36,571 nucleotides of DNA, taken from Desulfovirgula sp. (GTDB lineage Bacteria > Bacillota > Desulfotomaculia > Desulfotomaculales > Nap2-2B). A program made the position numbers and the translations under genes. Location: positions 1-36,571 of the forward strand of contig DYES01000013.1 in assembly GCA_020725585.1 (NCBI GenBank), in the 5' to 3' direction. Below the pieces are notes generated by a model that worked only from the letters and a program-made list of their open reading frames with translations, did no database searches and had not been told where the DNA came from. This document shows, piece by piece, positions 8,739 through 17,324 of the stretch (positions are counted from its first letter, which is position 1; each line of letters begins with the position of its first letter).

Positions 8739-9146
8739 CTAAAGAGTAAAGGCCCTCGGCAGCAATTCCGCCACCGTTTGGACCTGGCAGTCCCCGTGTT
8801 GATTACACATAAAAACTTTCAGGTGCGGGTTAAATTCGGCAAGCACCTGCAGGCAGGCGCCGCAGGGAACGCAATAATTCTTTGTGTCGGCAATAACGGC
8901 CAGCGCCGCAAAGTCCCGCTCCCCTTCGCTTACCGCTTTAAAAAGAGCCACCCGCTCCGCGCAAATGGTCAGCCCGTACGAAGCATTCTCGATATTGCAC
9001 CCCTTAAAGGCCTGCCCCTGCGCGCTTAACAAAGCGGCTCCCACCCGCAATTGAGAATACGGCGCGTAGGCCATTTCTTTTGCGGCGCGCGCAAGGTTAA
9101 TCAACTTTTCCAGGGGAAAGTCCATTTTTGGCAGCCTGATCATCAT
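8739..9146 (-). CDS. cdd: Cytidine deaminase
   Basis: Cdd deaminates cytidine and deoxycytidine to uridine forms in pyrimidine salvage. Length is 135 residues, typical of the small tetrameric class. Zinc ligands and the proton shuttle are C62 and E64 (ICAERVA) and C95 and C98 (PCGACLQV). Substrate contacts come from FKGCNIENASYG. GAAGGAAA lies just before the ATG at 9146. It is the last gene of the yqfC-to-cdd operon, 13 bases after dgkA, matching the dgkA-cdd order common in Firmicutes, where era usually follows; era is absent here. It converges with tRNA-Sec across 118 bases in which I see no clear terminator. Confidence 0.95.
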   Translation of the reverse strand: MMIRLPKMDFPLEKLINLARAAKEMAYAPYSQLRVGAALLSAQGQAFKGCNIENASYGLTICAERVALFKAVSEGERDFAALAVIADTKNYCVPCGACLQVLAEFNPHLKVFMCNQHGDCQVQTVAELLPRAFTL

Positions 9147-9159
9147 TTTCCTTCGCTCG

Positions 9160-9543
9160 CTAACGTTTAAAGATGGCTACAAAATGCGGATAAAAAACTA
9201 AAAAACCGATGATTAGAGAATTAATGGCGGCCAGCAGCACGGCCCCGGCGGCCACATCTTTGGCCGCTTTGGCCAGGCGGTGGTGGCCGGGGCCAAACAA
9301 ATCGACGGTCAGCTCGACAGCCGTATTAAACATTTCCGCAACGAACACAAGAAAAATGGCGAAAAACAAAAAAAGCAGCTCTTTTGCACTGACGCGAAAT
9401 AAAAAGGCGGCCAGCAGGGCGCCTAGCGCAGCCAGCAGGTGAAAACGCAGGTTGTTTTGGGTGCGCCAGGCGTAACTTAAACCGGCCAGGGCAAAACTGA
9501 ATTTTTCCCTCAGTCCTTTAGTTTTTTTTAATCCGCCGTCCAT
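9160..9543 (-). CDS. dgkA: Undecaprenol/diacylglycerol kinase family protein
   Basis: This 127-residue integral membrane kinase has three hydrophobic helices at about residues 33-50, 55-75 and 98-118. The family motif EMFNTAVE (residues 70-77) and the KDVAAGAVL block at 95-103 are present. In Gram-positives this family mostly phosphorylates undecaprenol, recycling the lipid carrier of wall synthesis, and sporulation can depend on it. It lies between the FMN enzyme and cdd in the operon. The undecaprenol assignment is by family and lineage; the sequence alone does not settle it. Confidence 0.93.
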   Translation of the reverse strand: MDGGLKKTKGLREKFSFALAGLSYAWRTQNNLRFHLLAALGALLAAFLFRVSAKELLFLFFAIFLVFVAEMFNTAVELTVDLFGPGHHRLAKAAKDVAAGAVLLAAINSLIIGFLVFYPHFVAIFKR

Positions 9544-9579
9544 TTCTTCCTTCTTATCCTTCTTTGCCTTGCTCCCTTT

Positions 9580-10593
9580 TTAGAAAATCACTCTTTCGTC
9601 TACTTCCTCTAAAGAACCGCAGCCCGTTAAAATCATCGCCTGCTTTAACTCCGCCGTCATCTTTTCCAGGACGAACCGCACTCCTTCGGCTCCCCCGCCG
9701 AATGCGCCGACCACCAGCGGCCTCCCCACCAAAACGGCGTCTGCGCCCAGGGCCAGCAGCTTTAAAACGTCTGCTCCGCTGCGCACGCCGCCGTCGGCAA
9801 AAATGGCGATCCTGCTCCCGACGGCCTTTGCTATGGAAGGCAAAACCTCCGCCGCTCCGGGCGTATGGTCCAGGATGCGCCCTCCGTGATTGGAAACTAC
9901 GATGGCCGCCGCCCCTATTGACGCAGCTGCCTCTGCCTCGTCAACGGTCATAATTCCCTTAACGATAAAGGGCAGCCGCGTCGCTGCCGCCAGTTCGGCC
10001 AGCTCTTCTCTGGTTTTCGGGCTTACCGGCTGGCCTTTTAAAGCCATCGTAACCAGCCCGGCCCCGTCGACGTCCACCCCCACGGCGGGCGCACCGGCCT
10101 CTTCCGCCCGGCGGATCCTTTCAATGACGGCTTCCTGGGCGCGCGGTTTAATCACCGGGATCCCCCACCCATCTTCCGCCGCGATGGCTTCCAGGCCGGA
10201 ATCGTACATGGCGGGATCGGCCCCGTCCCCGCAAAAACCTAAAGACCCGGCCAGGCGGCTCCCGGTGATGATGTGCCCGATAAACTCCCGCTCGCTTAAG
10301 GCCCCGCCCATATTATAAGGCGTGCCGGTCATCGGCGCGGCCAGGATGGGGGTGCGCAAACGCCTGCCAAAAATCTCTAAAGAGAGGTCGGGATCTTTCG
10401 CGCTGTGGATGGTGCGCAGGTTGAGCCGGTAACGGGCGAGGGCTTGCAAGTTGGCTACAAAGGCGGCCCCGGTACCGATGCCTCCCATGCCAGGCACCTC
10501 GCCGGCGCAGGCGCGTCCGTCGCAAACCGGGCATACGCGGCAGTAGCCCTTTAATTTTTCTCTGGCCGCGGCCCTGAGCTGTCTTTCATCCAT
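9580..10593 (-). CDS. FMN-dependent alpha-hydroxy-acid oxidizing protein with N-terminal cysteine cluster
   Basis: This 337-residue TIM barrel of the lactate/glycolate oxidase (LldD) family has the catalytic base histidine in VSNHGGRILDHTPGA and the phosphate-binding FADGGVRSGADVLKLLALGADAVLVGRP. Before the barrel, residues 18-29 read CRVCPVCDGRAC, a CX2CX2CX4C pattern not seen in classical glycolate oxidases, followed by PGMGGIGTGAAF. It might bind metal or Fe-S, or be redox-active; that is inference. The substrate is unknown. It lies inside the yqfC-to-cdd operon between ybeY and dgkA, where such a gene is not universal. A GAGGTG precedes the ATG. Confidence 0.85.
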   Translation of the reverse strand: MDERQLRAAAREKLKGYCRVCPVCDGRACAGEVPGMGGIGTGAAFVANLQALARYRLNLRTIHSAKDPDLSLEIFGRRLRTPILAAPMTGTPYNMGGALSEREFIGHIITGSRLAGSLGFCGDGADPAMYDSGLEAIAAEDGWGIPVIKPRAQEAVIERIRRAEEAGAPAVGVDVDGAGLVTMALKGQPVSPKTREELAELAAATRLPFIVKGIMTVDEAEAAASIGAAAIVVSNHGGRILDHTPGAAEVLPSIAKAVGSRIAIFADGGVRSGADVLKLLALGADAVLVGRPLVVGAFGGGAEGVRFVLEKMTAELKQAMILTGCGSLEEVDERVIF

Positions 10594-10659
10594 GTTGTTG
10601 CACCTCGTTTAAGTTCTAATCTTCTTTTTATTTTCTTTTTATTTAAAGAAAACCTTCCT

Positions 10660-11118
10660 TTAGCGGGGAAGGCCCAGCTTTTCCAGGACGGCTTCCTCTT
10701 TTCTGCGCATCACCTGTTTTTCATCTTCGACCTGGTGGTCGTACCCCAGCAGGTGCAGGACGCCGTGGGCAATCAAATAAGCTGCTTCCCGCGCCAAAGA
10801 ATGCCCGTATTCAGCGGACTGCCTCCGGGCCGCCGGCAGGGAAACAACCACGTCCCCTAAAATTAACTCCTCTTCCTGCCCGGCCAGGGGCTCCCCCTCC
10901 AGCATGGAAAAAGACAGGACGTCCGTCGGGCAATCAACCCCCCGGTACTCCCGGTTCAGGCGCTGAATATACTCATCGTCTACAAAGACAACGCTTACCT
11001 CGGCCTCCCCGGGGACTCCCTCGGAAGCCAGGACTTCCTGTACAACCCTTTGCGCCATGGCCACCAGTTCTTCATCTACGGCCAACTGATCTTGCAAGTT
11101 GTTTACGTATACCGGCAC
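10660..11118 (-). CDS. ybeY: Endoribonuclease YbeY (16S rRNA maturation)
   Basis: YbeY is a zinc endoribonuclease that helps mature the 16S rRNA 3' end and monitor ribosome quality. The 152-residue length fits. The zinc triad is H118, H122 and H128 in HGVLHLLGYDH, with CPTDVLSF earlier. The start is a GTG at 11118, with AGGAAGG 8-9 bases upstream. The start lies 47 bases inside the end of pgpH, implying coupling. phoH-pgpH-ybeY is a conserved Firmicutes order. Confidence 0.96.
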   Translation of the reverse strand: MPVYVNNLQDQLAVDEELVAMAQRVVQEVLASEGVPGEAEVSVVFVDDEYIQRLNREYRGVDCPTDVLSFSMLEGEPLAGQEEELILGDVVVSLPAARRQSAEYGHSLAREAAYLIAHGVLHLLGYDHQVEDEKQVMRRKEEAVLEKLGLPR

Positions 11119-13252
11119 CTTTTGCCTTCCTTCCTTCTATTTCTTTGCTCAACTCGGGGTATTCAACCCGGGCGTGAAAAATGCCGCTTAACACCTGCAA
11201 AAAGGCGGAGGCAATCGTATCCAGGTCCTTGAAGGTGAGATCACACTCATCCAGCTGGCCGTCCATCAACTTATCCTTGATAATTTTCCGGACCATTCCC
11301 TCGATCCGGCCGGGAGTCCGGTTTTGCAACGAGCGCACTGCCGCCTCCACGGAATCGGCCAGCATCACGAGCGCGGCCTCTTTGGTCCTCGGTTTAGGCC
11401 CCTCGTACCGGAACTCTTCTTCGTTGATGAACTCGTTCTGGCCGTTCTCCAACGCCTTATGATAAAAGTACGTGCACAGGCTGCTCCCGTGATGCTGTTC
11501 GATAATGTCTATTATTGCCTGCGGCAGTTTATACTCCTTGGCCAGCTCAACCCCGTCTTTGACGTGCGAGGTGAGGATCAGGGTGCTCAAAGTGGGGGCG
11601 ATTTTATCGTGGGGGTTGTCCTGGTTTAACTGGTTTTCAATAAAAAAGTAGGGTCTTTTCAGCTTGCCCACGTCGTGGTAGTATGCTCCAACCCGCGTCA
11701 ACAAACTTTCCGCGCCGATGGCCTCAGCGGCGGCCTCGGCCAGGTTGCCCACCACGATACTGTGGTGATAGGTTCCCGGAGCCTCTGTAAGCAGGCGTTT
11801 TAAAAGCGGGTTGCTGGGGTGCGAGAGCTCCAGCAGGCTCACCGGGGAAGTTATCTTGAAGGTGCTTTCCAGGTAGGGCAATAGCCCGATCGTCAGGATC
11901 GACGAAAGAATTCCGTTGGTGACGCCAAAAAAAAGGGCGGAGGTAATAATCAGGCCTACGGAAGAATCCTGGATTAGCTCCATAATCAAAATGGCAGTGA
12001 TGTTGGCCATGCTGACGTAGACGCCGGCCCGCACCAGGTCGCCCCTCTGGCTCAGCCTGCTCACCGTATAGACCCCGGTAATGCCCCCCACCAGCCCGAC
12101 AATGCCGAAACGAAGCTGGCCGTCAGTCATCAACATTAAGAAAAAGCACATTATGCTGATTATTAATACCGCCAGGCGGGAATCGAGCAAAATGGCAATC
12201 AGCATGCCGGCCGCCGCCATGGGCGCCATGTAACCAAACAGAGCGCTCAGCTCCGGCCACTGGGCGACATTGATCGCGATCATGGCCTTGCTCACGATCA
12301 TGACAACCACGACGATTATCCACAGCAGGTATAGATGGCCCGGATTCCTATAGATTTCCTTGTTCTGCTGGTAAAGGTAATAAAGGATAACCACCATGAG
12401 CAGGGCCACCAGCAGGCCATTGCCGATTAAAACCCGCCAGGGAATGGGGGCTTGGGTCAGTCCCAGTGCCTCCAGTTTGGCAATCTGCTCCGGCGTGACC
12501 ACGTCGCCGGTTCCCACGATCTTTTCATTTTTTCTAACAATTATCTGTTGCGGGGGAACCGTTTCCATCGCTGCCTCTTTTAAAAGGCGCGTCTTCTCAG
12601 CGTTAAAAAAGGTATTGGGACGCAGGTATGTTTTGATCAGGTTGCGCCCTAATTCCTGGTAAGGTTTGCTGATCGGCATCTGATCCAGCTTACGAAGTAG
12701 ATTTTCTTTCGTTTCCTCCAGGTTTTCGGGCGTAACTCCCTGCTCTCCATCAAGCGCCTGGGCCACCAGGGCATTTACGCTTTGTTCCAATTGTTGCAGA
12801 ACGTGGGGGGAAGGCTGAATTAAAGCCGCCAGCGTTTCCTCGGTGAGAGCAAAAGGCAACAGCTGGCGCAGACGGGTGATCCTGGCCTCGCGGCTGGCCG
12901 TTTTCTCGCTTTGAACTTCTCTTACGCCCGCGATGACCGCCGAAATATCCTTCTGCACCGCCTGGCTCACCTGGGAGTCGCGATCGTACTGGTTGGGCAC
13001 TTTCGCGGCGGCTTCCTGGCGCAAGTCTTCAGTTTTGGCCTTATCCTCAAAAACAATGGCCCGGGGGGCGTAAATATCTTCCGGGGAAACCTGGCCCACT
13101 TTTAGATTAACCCGGTGCGGAACAAATTCTATAGAAATTAAAGTCGTCAGGAGCATAAAAAAAAGCAAAGCGGCCAGCGTACGGCGCGTCTGCCGCTGCC
13201 GGAACAGGAAAGCAAGCAGACCTGCCACTTTTTCTTTACAGGTGGCAAGCAT
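11072..13252 (-). CDS. pgpH: PgpH-type 7TM-HD protein, cyclic di-AMP phosphodiesterase
   Basis: This membrane enzyme degrades c-di-AMP, which controls potassium and turgor in Firmicutes. One N-terminal membrane helix is followed by an extracellular 7TMR-HDED domain to about residue 260. A bundle of hydrophobic helices spans about 265-470. The cytoplasmic HD domain has YHHSIVVGNLAEAAAEAIG and AYYHDVGKLKRPYFF, with later EQHHGSSL. I chose ATG 13252 (726 residues) because GGAGGAG lies 8 bases upstream; an in-frame start at 13297 would add a basic stretch and has no such site. The order phoH-pgpH-ybeY is the family norm. The c-di-AMP role is by homology. Confidence 0.93.
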   Translation of the reverse strand: MLATCKEKVAGLLAFLFRQRQTRRTLAALLFFMLLTTLISIEFVPHRVNLKVGQVSPEDIYAPRAIVFEDKAKTEDLRQEAAAKVPNQYDRDSQVSQAVQKDISAVIAGVREVQSEKTASREARITRLRQLLPFALTEETLAALIQPSPHVLQQLEQSVNALVAQALDGEQGVTPENLEETKENLLRKLDQMPISKPYQELGRNLIKTYLRPNTFFNAEKTRLLKEAAMETVPPQQIIVRKNEKIVGTGDVVTPEQIAKLEALGLTQAPIPWRVLIGNGLLVALLMVVILYYLYQQNKEIYRNPGHLYLLWIIVVVVMIVSKAMIAINVAQWPELSALFGYMAPMAAAGMLIAILLDSRLAVLIISIMCFFLMLMTDGQLRFGIVGLVGGITGVYTVSRLSQRGDLVRAGVYVSMANITAILIMELIQDSSVGLIITSALFFGVTNGILSSILTIGLLPYLESTFKITSPVSLLELSHPSNPLLKRLLTEAPGTYHHSIVVGNLAEAAAEAIGAESLLTRVGAYYHDVGKLKRPYFFIENQLNQDNPHDKIAPTLSTLILTSHVKDGVELAKEYKLPQAIIDIIEQHHGSSLCTYFYHKALENGQNEFINEEEFRYEGPKPRTKEAALVMLADSVEAAVRSLQNRTPGRIEGMVRKIIKDKLMDGQLDECDLTFKDLDTIASAFLQVLSGIFHARVEYPELSKEIEGRKAKGAGIRKQLARSVGRR

Positions 13253-13345
13253 TAAACCACTCCTCCGTAATAATCGGCGCCTACGCCACGCAGGCAAAAA
13301 GGCAAAAAGGGCAAGCCGCCCGCACCCGTTTTGGTGAAGAAAGTT

Positions 13346-14314
13346 TTAAACCGGCTCCTGGCTCTTCTCATCGTAGGCCTTAATGATATCTGATACCAGC
13401 GGGTGCCGGACGATATCCTCGCCCTTCAAGTAATGAAAGGCAATTCCCTCTATATGAGAGAGAATCTTTTGGGCGTGGACCAGTCCCGAAACCTGCCCTC
13501 TGGGCAAATCAATTTGTGTTATGTCGCCGGTGATCACGGCCTTCGAGCCAAAACCAAGGCGGGTCAAGAACATCTTCATTTGCTCACAGGTGGTGTTCTG
13601 CGCCTCGTCTAAAATGATAAAGGCATTTTCCAGGGTCCTCCCCCGCATGTAAGCGAGAGGGGCAATCTCAATCACATTTCTTTCCAGATACTTCTGGGTG
13701 TTTTCTTGGCCCAGAACATCGTAAAGGCTGTCGTAAAGCGGCCTTAAATAAGGATCTACTTTTTCCTGTAAATCCCCCGGCAAAAAACCTAATTTTTCCC
13801 CAGCCTCCACCGCCGGGCGCGTAAGCACCAGCCGGTTGACCTGTTTGTTCCGCAGGGCGCTGATGGCCATAACGACGGCCAGGTAAGTTTTTCCCGTCCC
13901 TGCCGGGCCGATGGCAAAAACAATGTCGTGCTCGCGAATCGCCCTGATGTACTCCCGCTGGCCGAGTGTTTTTGGCTTGATTTGCTTTCCTTTCGCGGTC
14001 ACCAGGGTGAGATCATGAGCAAGACTGGTGAGGACGTTGGTGAGCCCTGCGCGCACTACCTTGATTGCGTAATTGACCTCCTGCAAGGTTAGCCTGTTCC
14101 CCGCCCGGTAGAAATCCTGCAATTGATTGAACACTTCCCGCGCCTGTTGAGTTTGCTCGGGCGGCCCTAAAATAATTAACTCTTCCCCTCTGGTGAGTAC
14201 ACGCACACCCAGCATCCGTTCAATTAAAGATAGGTGCTCGTCGTGGCGGCCGAAGATCTCCGCCGCTGCGTTTACATTATCGAGAATTACCCTGGCTTCA
14301 GCGTTTTCTCCCAA
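13346..14314 (-). CDS. phoH: PhoH-like ATPase (RNA-associated)
   Basis: PhoH-family P-loop ATPases are linked to RNA metabolism, and their genes sit beside ybeY in many bacteria. The 322-residue protein has Walker A GPAGTGKTYLAV at about residues 136-147 and Walker B with NAFIILDEAQN, followed by TRLGFGSKAVITGD. A KH-like N-terminal segment covers about residues 1-75. The start is TTG at 14314 with GGGAGG 6 bases upstream. It is followed by pgpH and ybeY. The biochemical role in this organism is unknown. Confidence 0.95.
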   Translation of the reverse strand: MGENAEARVILDNVNAAAEIFGRHDEHLSLIERMLGVRVLTRGEELIILGPPEQTQQAREVFNQLQDFYRAGNRLTLQEVNYAIKVVRAGLTNVLTSLAHDLTLVTAKGKQIKPKTLGQREYIRAIREHDIVFAIGPAGTGKTYLAVVMAISALRNKQVNRLVLTRPAVEAGEKLGFLPGDLQEKVDPYLRPLYDSLYDVLGQENTQKYLERNVIEIAPLAYMRGRTLENAFIILDEAQNTTCEQMKMFLTRLGFGSKAVITGDITQIDLPRGQVSGLVHAQKILSHIEGIAFHYLKGEDIVRHPLVSDIIKAYDEKSQEPV

Positions 14315-14419
14315 AGTATCCCTCCCGAAGCTGGCCGCCCGTGGCCGGACGTTCAGCTTTAAACATTAAACAAGACAAAGAAAAGTGGGAAACAGCATTT
14401 CGCCCGGTCCCTTTTTTAT

Positions 14420-15661
14420 CTATTTAACCGAAAAAGGTTTATTTACGCCTATATCCTCGAGTGTTTCGAGATAAGCCCTCACCCGCACCAAATTTTCGGG
14501 CTGCTTAACGACCAGTTCTTCAACCCTTTCTGTTAATATTATAGCATTTTTGGGCAGCCTTTGCTTCACTTTGGCCAGAGCCCTTTGCCTGGCCAGCTGC
14601 TCTGCCTGCTCCTTGCTTCTGATGATCGTATATTCCTCCCACTCCCGATATTTCAAGGTTATAAGTTCGACGCCGGGAGTTAGATTCCTCCATCCGGGAA
14701 TCCTTTTCGTAAAACTCTCCTCTTGATAAAAAGCAAACGGAACTTTTAGCGGTCCTTTTAAAATTATTACCTTCTCCCCGATTTTCATGCAAAGTCTGGT
14801 AACGGCCCGCCCGGTGTACCTCTTTTCCTTCTCCGCCAGCGGCGCTTCGCCATACTCTTCGTACCAAACGCGCGCCCGGACGATCCCCCGGGCGGCCACG
14901 TAAGCGGGCTCCTGAGCCGGCTGGATTTGCTGATTGCTCCCTTCCTTCTCCGGCCGGGCGGCTTCTGGGGGCGGCACGATTCCTGAAATGAGCACCTGCC
15001 CCGGAACAACCGTATCCCCTTCTTTTACCGCCGGGTGTCCTTTGAGCACCAGCACGTCCTCGACCAGGCCGGCCTTGGCAGCCACCACGTGGGAAAACTC
15101 GTCTTTCTTTTCTTCCACCAAAGTTTTTTCGACGACCTTAATGTCGGCCCTTGTCCCCTTGATGTACACACCGACCCACGAGAGGGCAGGAAGCTGTTCC
15201 TGGATGCTTTTTTCAACCGAACCGATATTTATCCTCCATTTAGGTGTCCCGCGCGCAAGGCCCGCCCTGGCTGCCGCTTTTATAATATCACGTTCAGCAA
15301 CCCGCTGGCTGCCGGTCACTTCTAAAAACCACACAAAAGAACTTAAAAAATAAACAGCGCATAAAAAAAATATACAGCCGATCACCAGCGCCCTGCGCCT
15401 GTTTAGCCGGGCAAGCAAAAAGGGCAGGCCCTCCCGGCTGAAAATTTCAAACCGGCAGCCGGTTTTGCGGGCGACATGTTTGAGGGGCTTTACCGCGCTT
15501 AGCCTGACCCGCAAAAGAACTTTCTTTTCCTCCAGCATCCGGACATCCCAGATAAAGATCCCCCGGCTGGCCGCAAGATTAATAAATTTTTCCGGAGTGT
15601 CGCTATAGAGAAGAATTGTCACGCTGCCGGTTAAAAAATTCAGCAAACGGAGGACAAACAT
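14420..15661 (-). CDS. yqfD: Sporulation protein YqfD
   Basis: YqfD is a mother-cell sporulation protein needed for later forespore stages; its mechanism is not settled. The 413-residue protein has a cytoplasmic N-terminal part. One strong membrane helix lies at about residues 91-113 (ALVIGCIFFLCAVYFLSS), followed by a large extracytoplasmic part with a POTRA-like start. Family blocks near GSQRVAERDI and ALSWVGVYIKG are visible. It follows yqfC by 27 bases and precedes phoH. In known spore formers yqfC-yqfD is sigma-E controlled, but I did not find a convincing sigma-E promoter. Its presence supports a spore-forming host. Confidence 0.93.
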   Translation of the reverse strand: MFVLRLLNFLTGSVTILLYSDTPEKFINLAASRGIFIWDVRMLEEKKVLLRVRLSAVKPLKHVARKTGCRFEIFSREGLPFLLARLNRRRALVIGCIFFLCAVYFLSSFVWFLEVTGSQRVAERDIIKAAARAGLARGTPKWRINIGSVEKSIQEQLPALSWVGVYIKGTRADIKVVEKTLVEEKKDEFSHVVAAKAGLVEDVLVLKGHPAVKEGDTVVPGQVLISGIVPPPEAARPEKEGSNQQIQPAQEPAYVAARGIVRARVWYEEYGEAPLAEKEKRYTGRAVTRLCMKIGEKVIILKGPLKVPFAFYQEESFTKRIPGWRNLTPGVELITLKYREWEEYTIIRSKEQAEQLARQRALAKVKQRLPKNAIILTERVEELVVKQPENLVRVRAYLETLEDIGVNKPFSVK

Positions 15662-15688
15662 TTTACTCCCTCTCCCTCGCCGCTTTCA

Positions 15689-15979
15689 TCACTTATTGCC
15701 TCCCAGGACAATGCTCTTGATCCGGCCTTCCACGAAAATCTCTTCCGGCAGGACACTGCGCAGCTTAAGGTCCTTGCCCTGAATAACCACTTCTCCTTCG
15801 GAAACATTGATGTGGATTAATTCCGGGTTGTATTTTAAAATTCCCCGGTGATTTTCCACCACCAGCTGGAGGTTGCCCAGAAGAATGACCTTTGGCAAGT
15901 CCAAAATCACTTCCGCGGGAATCTCCAGGAACTCAGCCACCTGCTGTTTAATGCGCCTCGAGAGATCCTTCCAGGCCAT
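15689..15979 (-). CDS. yqfC: Sporulation protein YqfC (YabP/YqfC family)
   Basis: This 96-residue protein of the YabP/YqfC family is expressed in the mother cell during sporulation. It shows the family's beta-rich core with LPKVILLGNLQLVVENHRGI and a conserved second half (VVIQGKDLKLRSV). GGAGGAGG lies 6 bases before the ATG. It is the first gene of the minus-strand operon reaching cdd, divergent from selD. The pairing with yqfD makes the call firm. Confidence 0.93.
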   Translation of the reverse strand: MAWKDLSRRIKQQVAEFLEIPAEVILDLPKVILLGNLQLVVENHRGILKYNPELIHINVSEGEVVIQGKDLKLRSVLPEEIFVEGRIKSIVLGGNK

Positions 15980-16110
15980 CTTTTTCCTCCTCCGGAAAAC
16001 CCGTTAACAAGGCGTTTCTAGCAAAATATATGCAAAAAACAAGGGGTCGATTACTAACAAATGGAAAGAACAGCGGCAAGTCATAAAAAATTCTTCTTGC
16101 CCCCGCTCCG

Positions 16111-16156
16111 GCAATTAAATTATTTAATTGCTTAAATAAAACTCTTAAATAAAACT
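16111..16156. repeat. AT-rich perfect palindrome followed by a 13-bp tandem repeat upstream of selD
   Basis: In the 249-base yqfC-selD gap, GCAATTAAA (16111-16119) and TTTAATTGC (16123-16131) form a perfect 9-bp inverted repeat with a 3-base centre. Two exact copies of CTTAAATAAAACT follow at 16131-16143 and 16144-16156. Position 75-120 bases before the selD start suggests an operator or an AT-rich promoter-enhancing region. No clear -35/-10 pair was recognised for selD. Confidence 0.55.
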
Positions 16157-16228
16157 GGCAAAAGAGGTAATATTAATTTTAGCGCAGGTACGCCCTAAGA
16201 TTTATTCCAGGAGGTGTTCCAAAAGCAG

Positions 16229-17269
16229 ATGGAAGAAATCCGCCTTACCCGGCTGAGCAAAACTTCCGGTTGAGCGGCAAAAGTGGGGCCGGCCACCCTG
16301 TCGCAGGTCCTGCGACAATTGCCCGTTTACGAAGACGCCAACCTGCTGGTGGGGCCGCATAACTCAGACGACGCGGCTGTCTATAAAATTTCCGAAGAGG
16401 TTGCCCTCATTCAAACCCTGGACTTCTTTACCCCCGTCGTCGACGATCCGTACGTTTTCGGCCAGATCGCCGCCGCCAACGCCTTAAGCGACGTGTACGC
16501 CATGGGAGGGCGCCCTCTTTTGGCGCTGAACATCGTTTGCTTTCCAAACTGCCTGCCCGTGGATGTGCTCGGGCAAACCTTAAAAGGCGGGGCCGAAAAA
16601 GTAAAAGAAGCGGGGGCAATCATCGCCGGGGGACATACGGTCCAGGACGACGAGCCCAAATACGGTCTGTCGGTAGTTGGCCTCGCCCACCCCCTGGAAG
16701 TAATTACCAACGCCGGGGCGAAGGCGGGGGACCTGCTCATCCTGACCAAACCTTTAGGGACGGGCATCATCTGCACGGCCTTAAAGGCCCAAATGGCTTC
16801 CCGGGAAGCGTACAGCGCCGCGGTCAATTCCATGGCCGCTTTAAACGACAGGGCGTCTTTTGCCATGAAAGAAGCGGGCGCCACCGCCTGCACGGATATC
16901 ACGGGATTTGGCCTTTTGGGCCACGCCGCCGAAATGGCCAGGGCCAGCAAAGTAAGCTTGATTTTTTACCTGGCGGAAATCCCTTTGCTCCCCCAGGCTC
17001 TGGAACTGGCGGCAATGGGCCTGGTTCCCGGCGGGGCTTATAACAACCGCGAATTTTTAAATGGGGAGGTATTTTTTGACCCGGAGATCACGCCGGAATA
17101 CAGGGCCATCCTGTTTGACCCGCAAACCTCCGGCGGCCTTTTGATCGCCGTCGGAGAAGAAAAGGCGGACGTGCTGCTGAAAAGTTTGGCCGAACAGGGG
17201 ATCAGGGAAGCGCGCCTGATCGGCAGGGCGGTTCCCAGGGAGAGCACGCTGATAAAGGTAGAAAAGTAG
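16229..17269 (+). CDS. selD: Selenide, water dikinase containing selenocysteine (in-frame TGA at codon 15)
   Basis: SelD makes selenophosphate from selenide and ATP, the selenium donor for Sec-tRNA and selenouridine synthesis. The ATG at 16229 has AGGAGGTG 12 bases upstream and starts MEEIRLTRLSKTSG, the usual SelD N-terminus. Codon 15 is TGA (16271-16273), then A-A-K-V-G-P-A-T-L continues in frame to the stop at 17269, 346 residues in all. TGA sits where E. coli SelD has catalytic C17, three residues before the essential lysine, so it is Sec. Ordinary gene calling would start at GTG 16283 and lose the active site. Downstream motifs are HNSDDAAVY, IAGGHTVQDDEPKYGL and DPQTSGGLLIAV. yedF follows after a 220-base gap. 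Confidence 0.95.
16271..16316 (+). promoter_or_regulatory. Sec UGA codon and bacterial SECIS-like hairpin inside selD
   Basis: After the UGA (16271-16273), GTCGCAG (16300-16306) and CTGCGAC (16310-16316) form a perfect 7-bp stem with loop GTC. The hairpin tip GCAGGTCCTGC is nearly the same as GCAGGUCUGC at the apex of the E. coli fdhF SECIS. The loop is about 33 bases after the UGA, within the known bacterial range. SelB binding is inferred. Confidence 0.85.
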
Positions 17270-17324
17270 GTAAGAGAAGGAAAGCAAGGGAGAAACGGTC
17301 TAAAAACCACCTGATGAACAAGGG

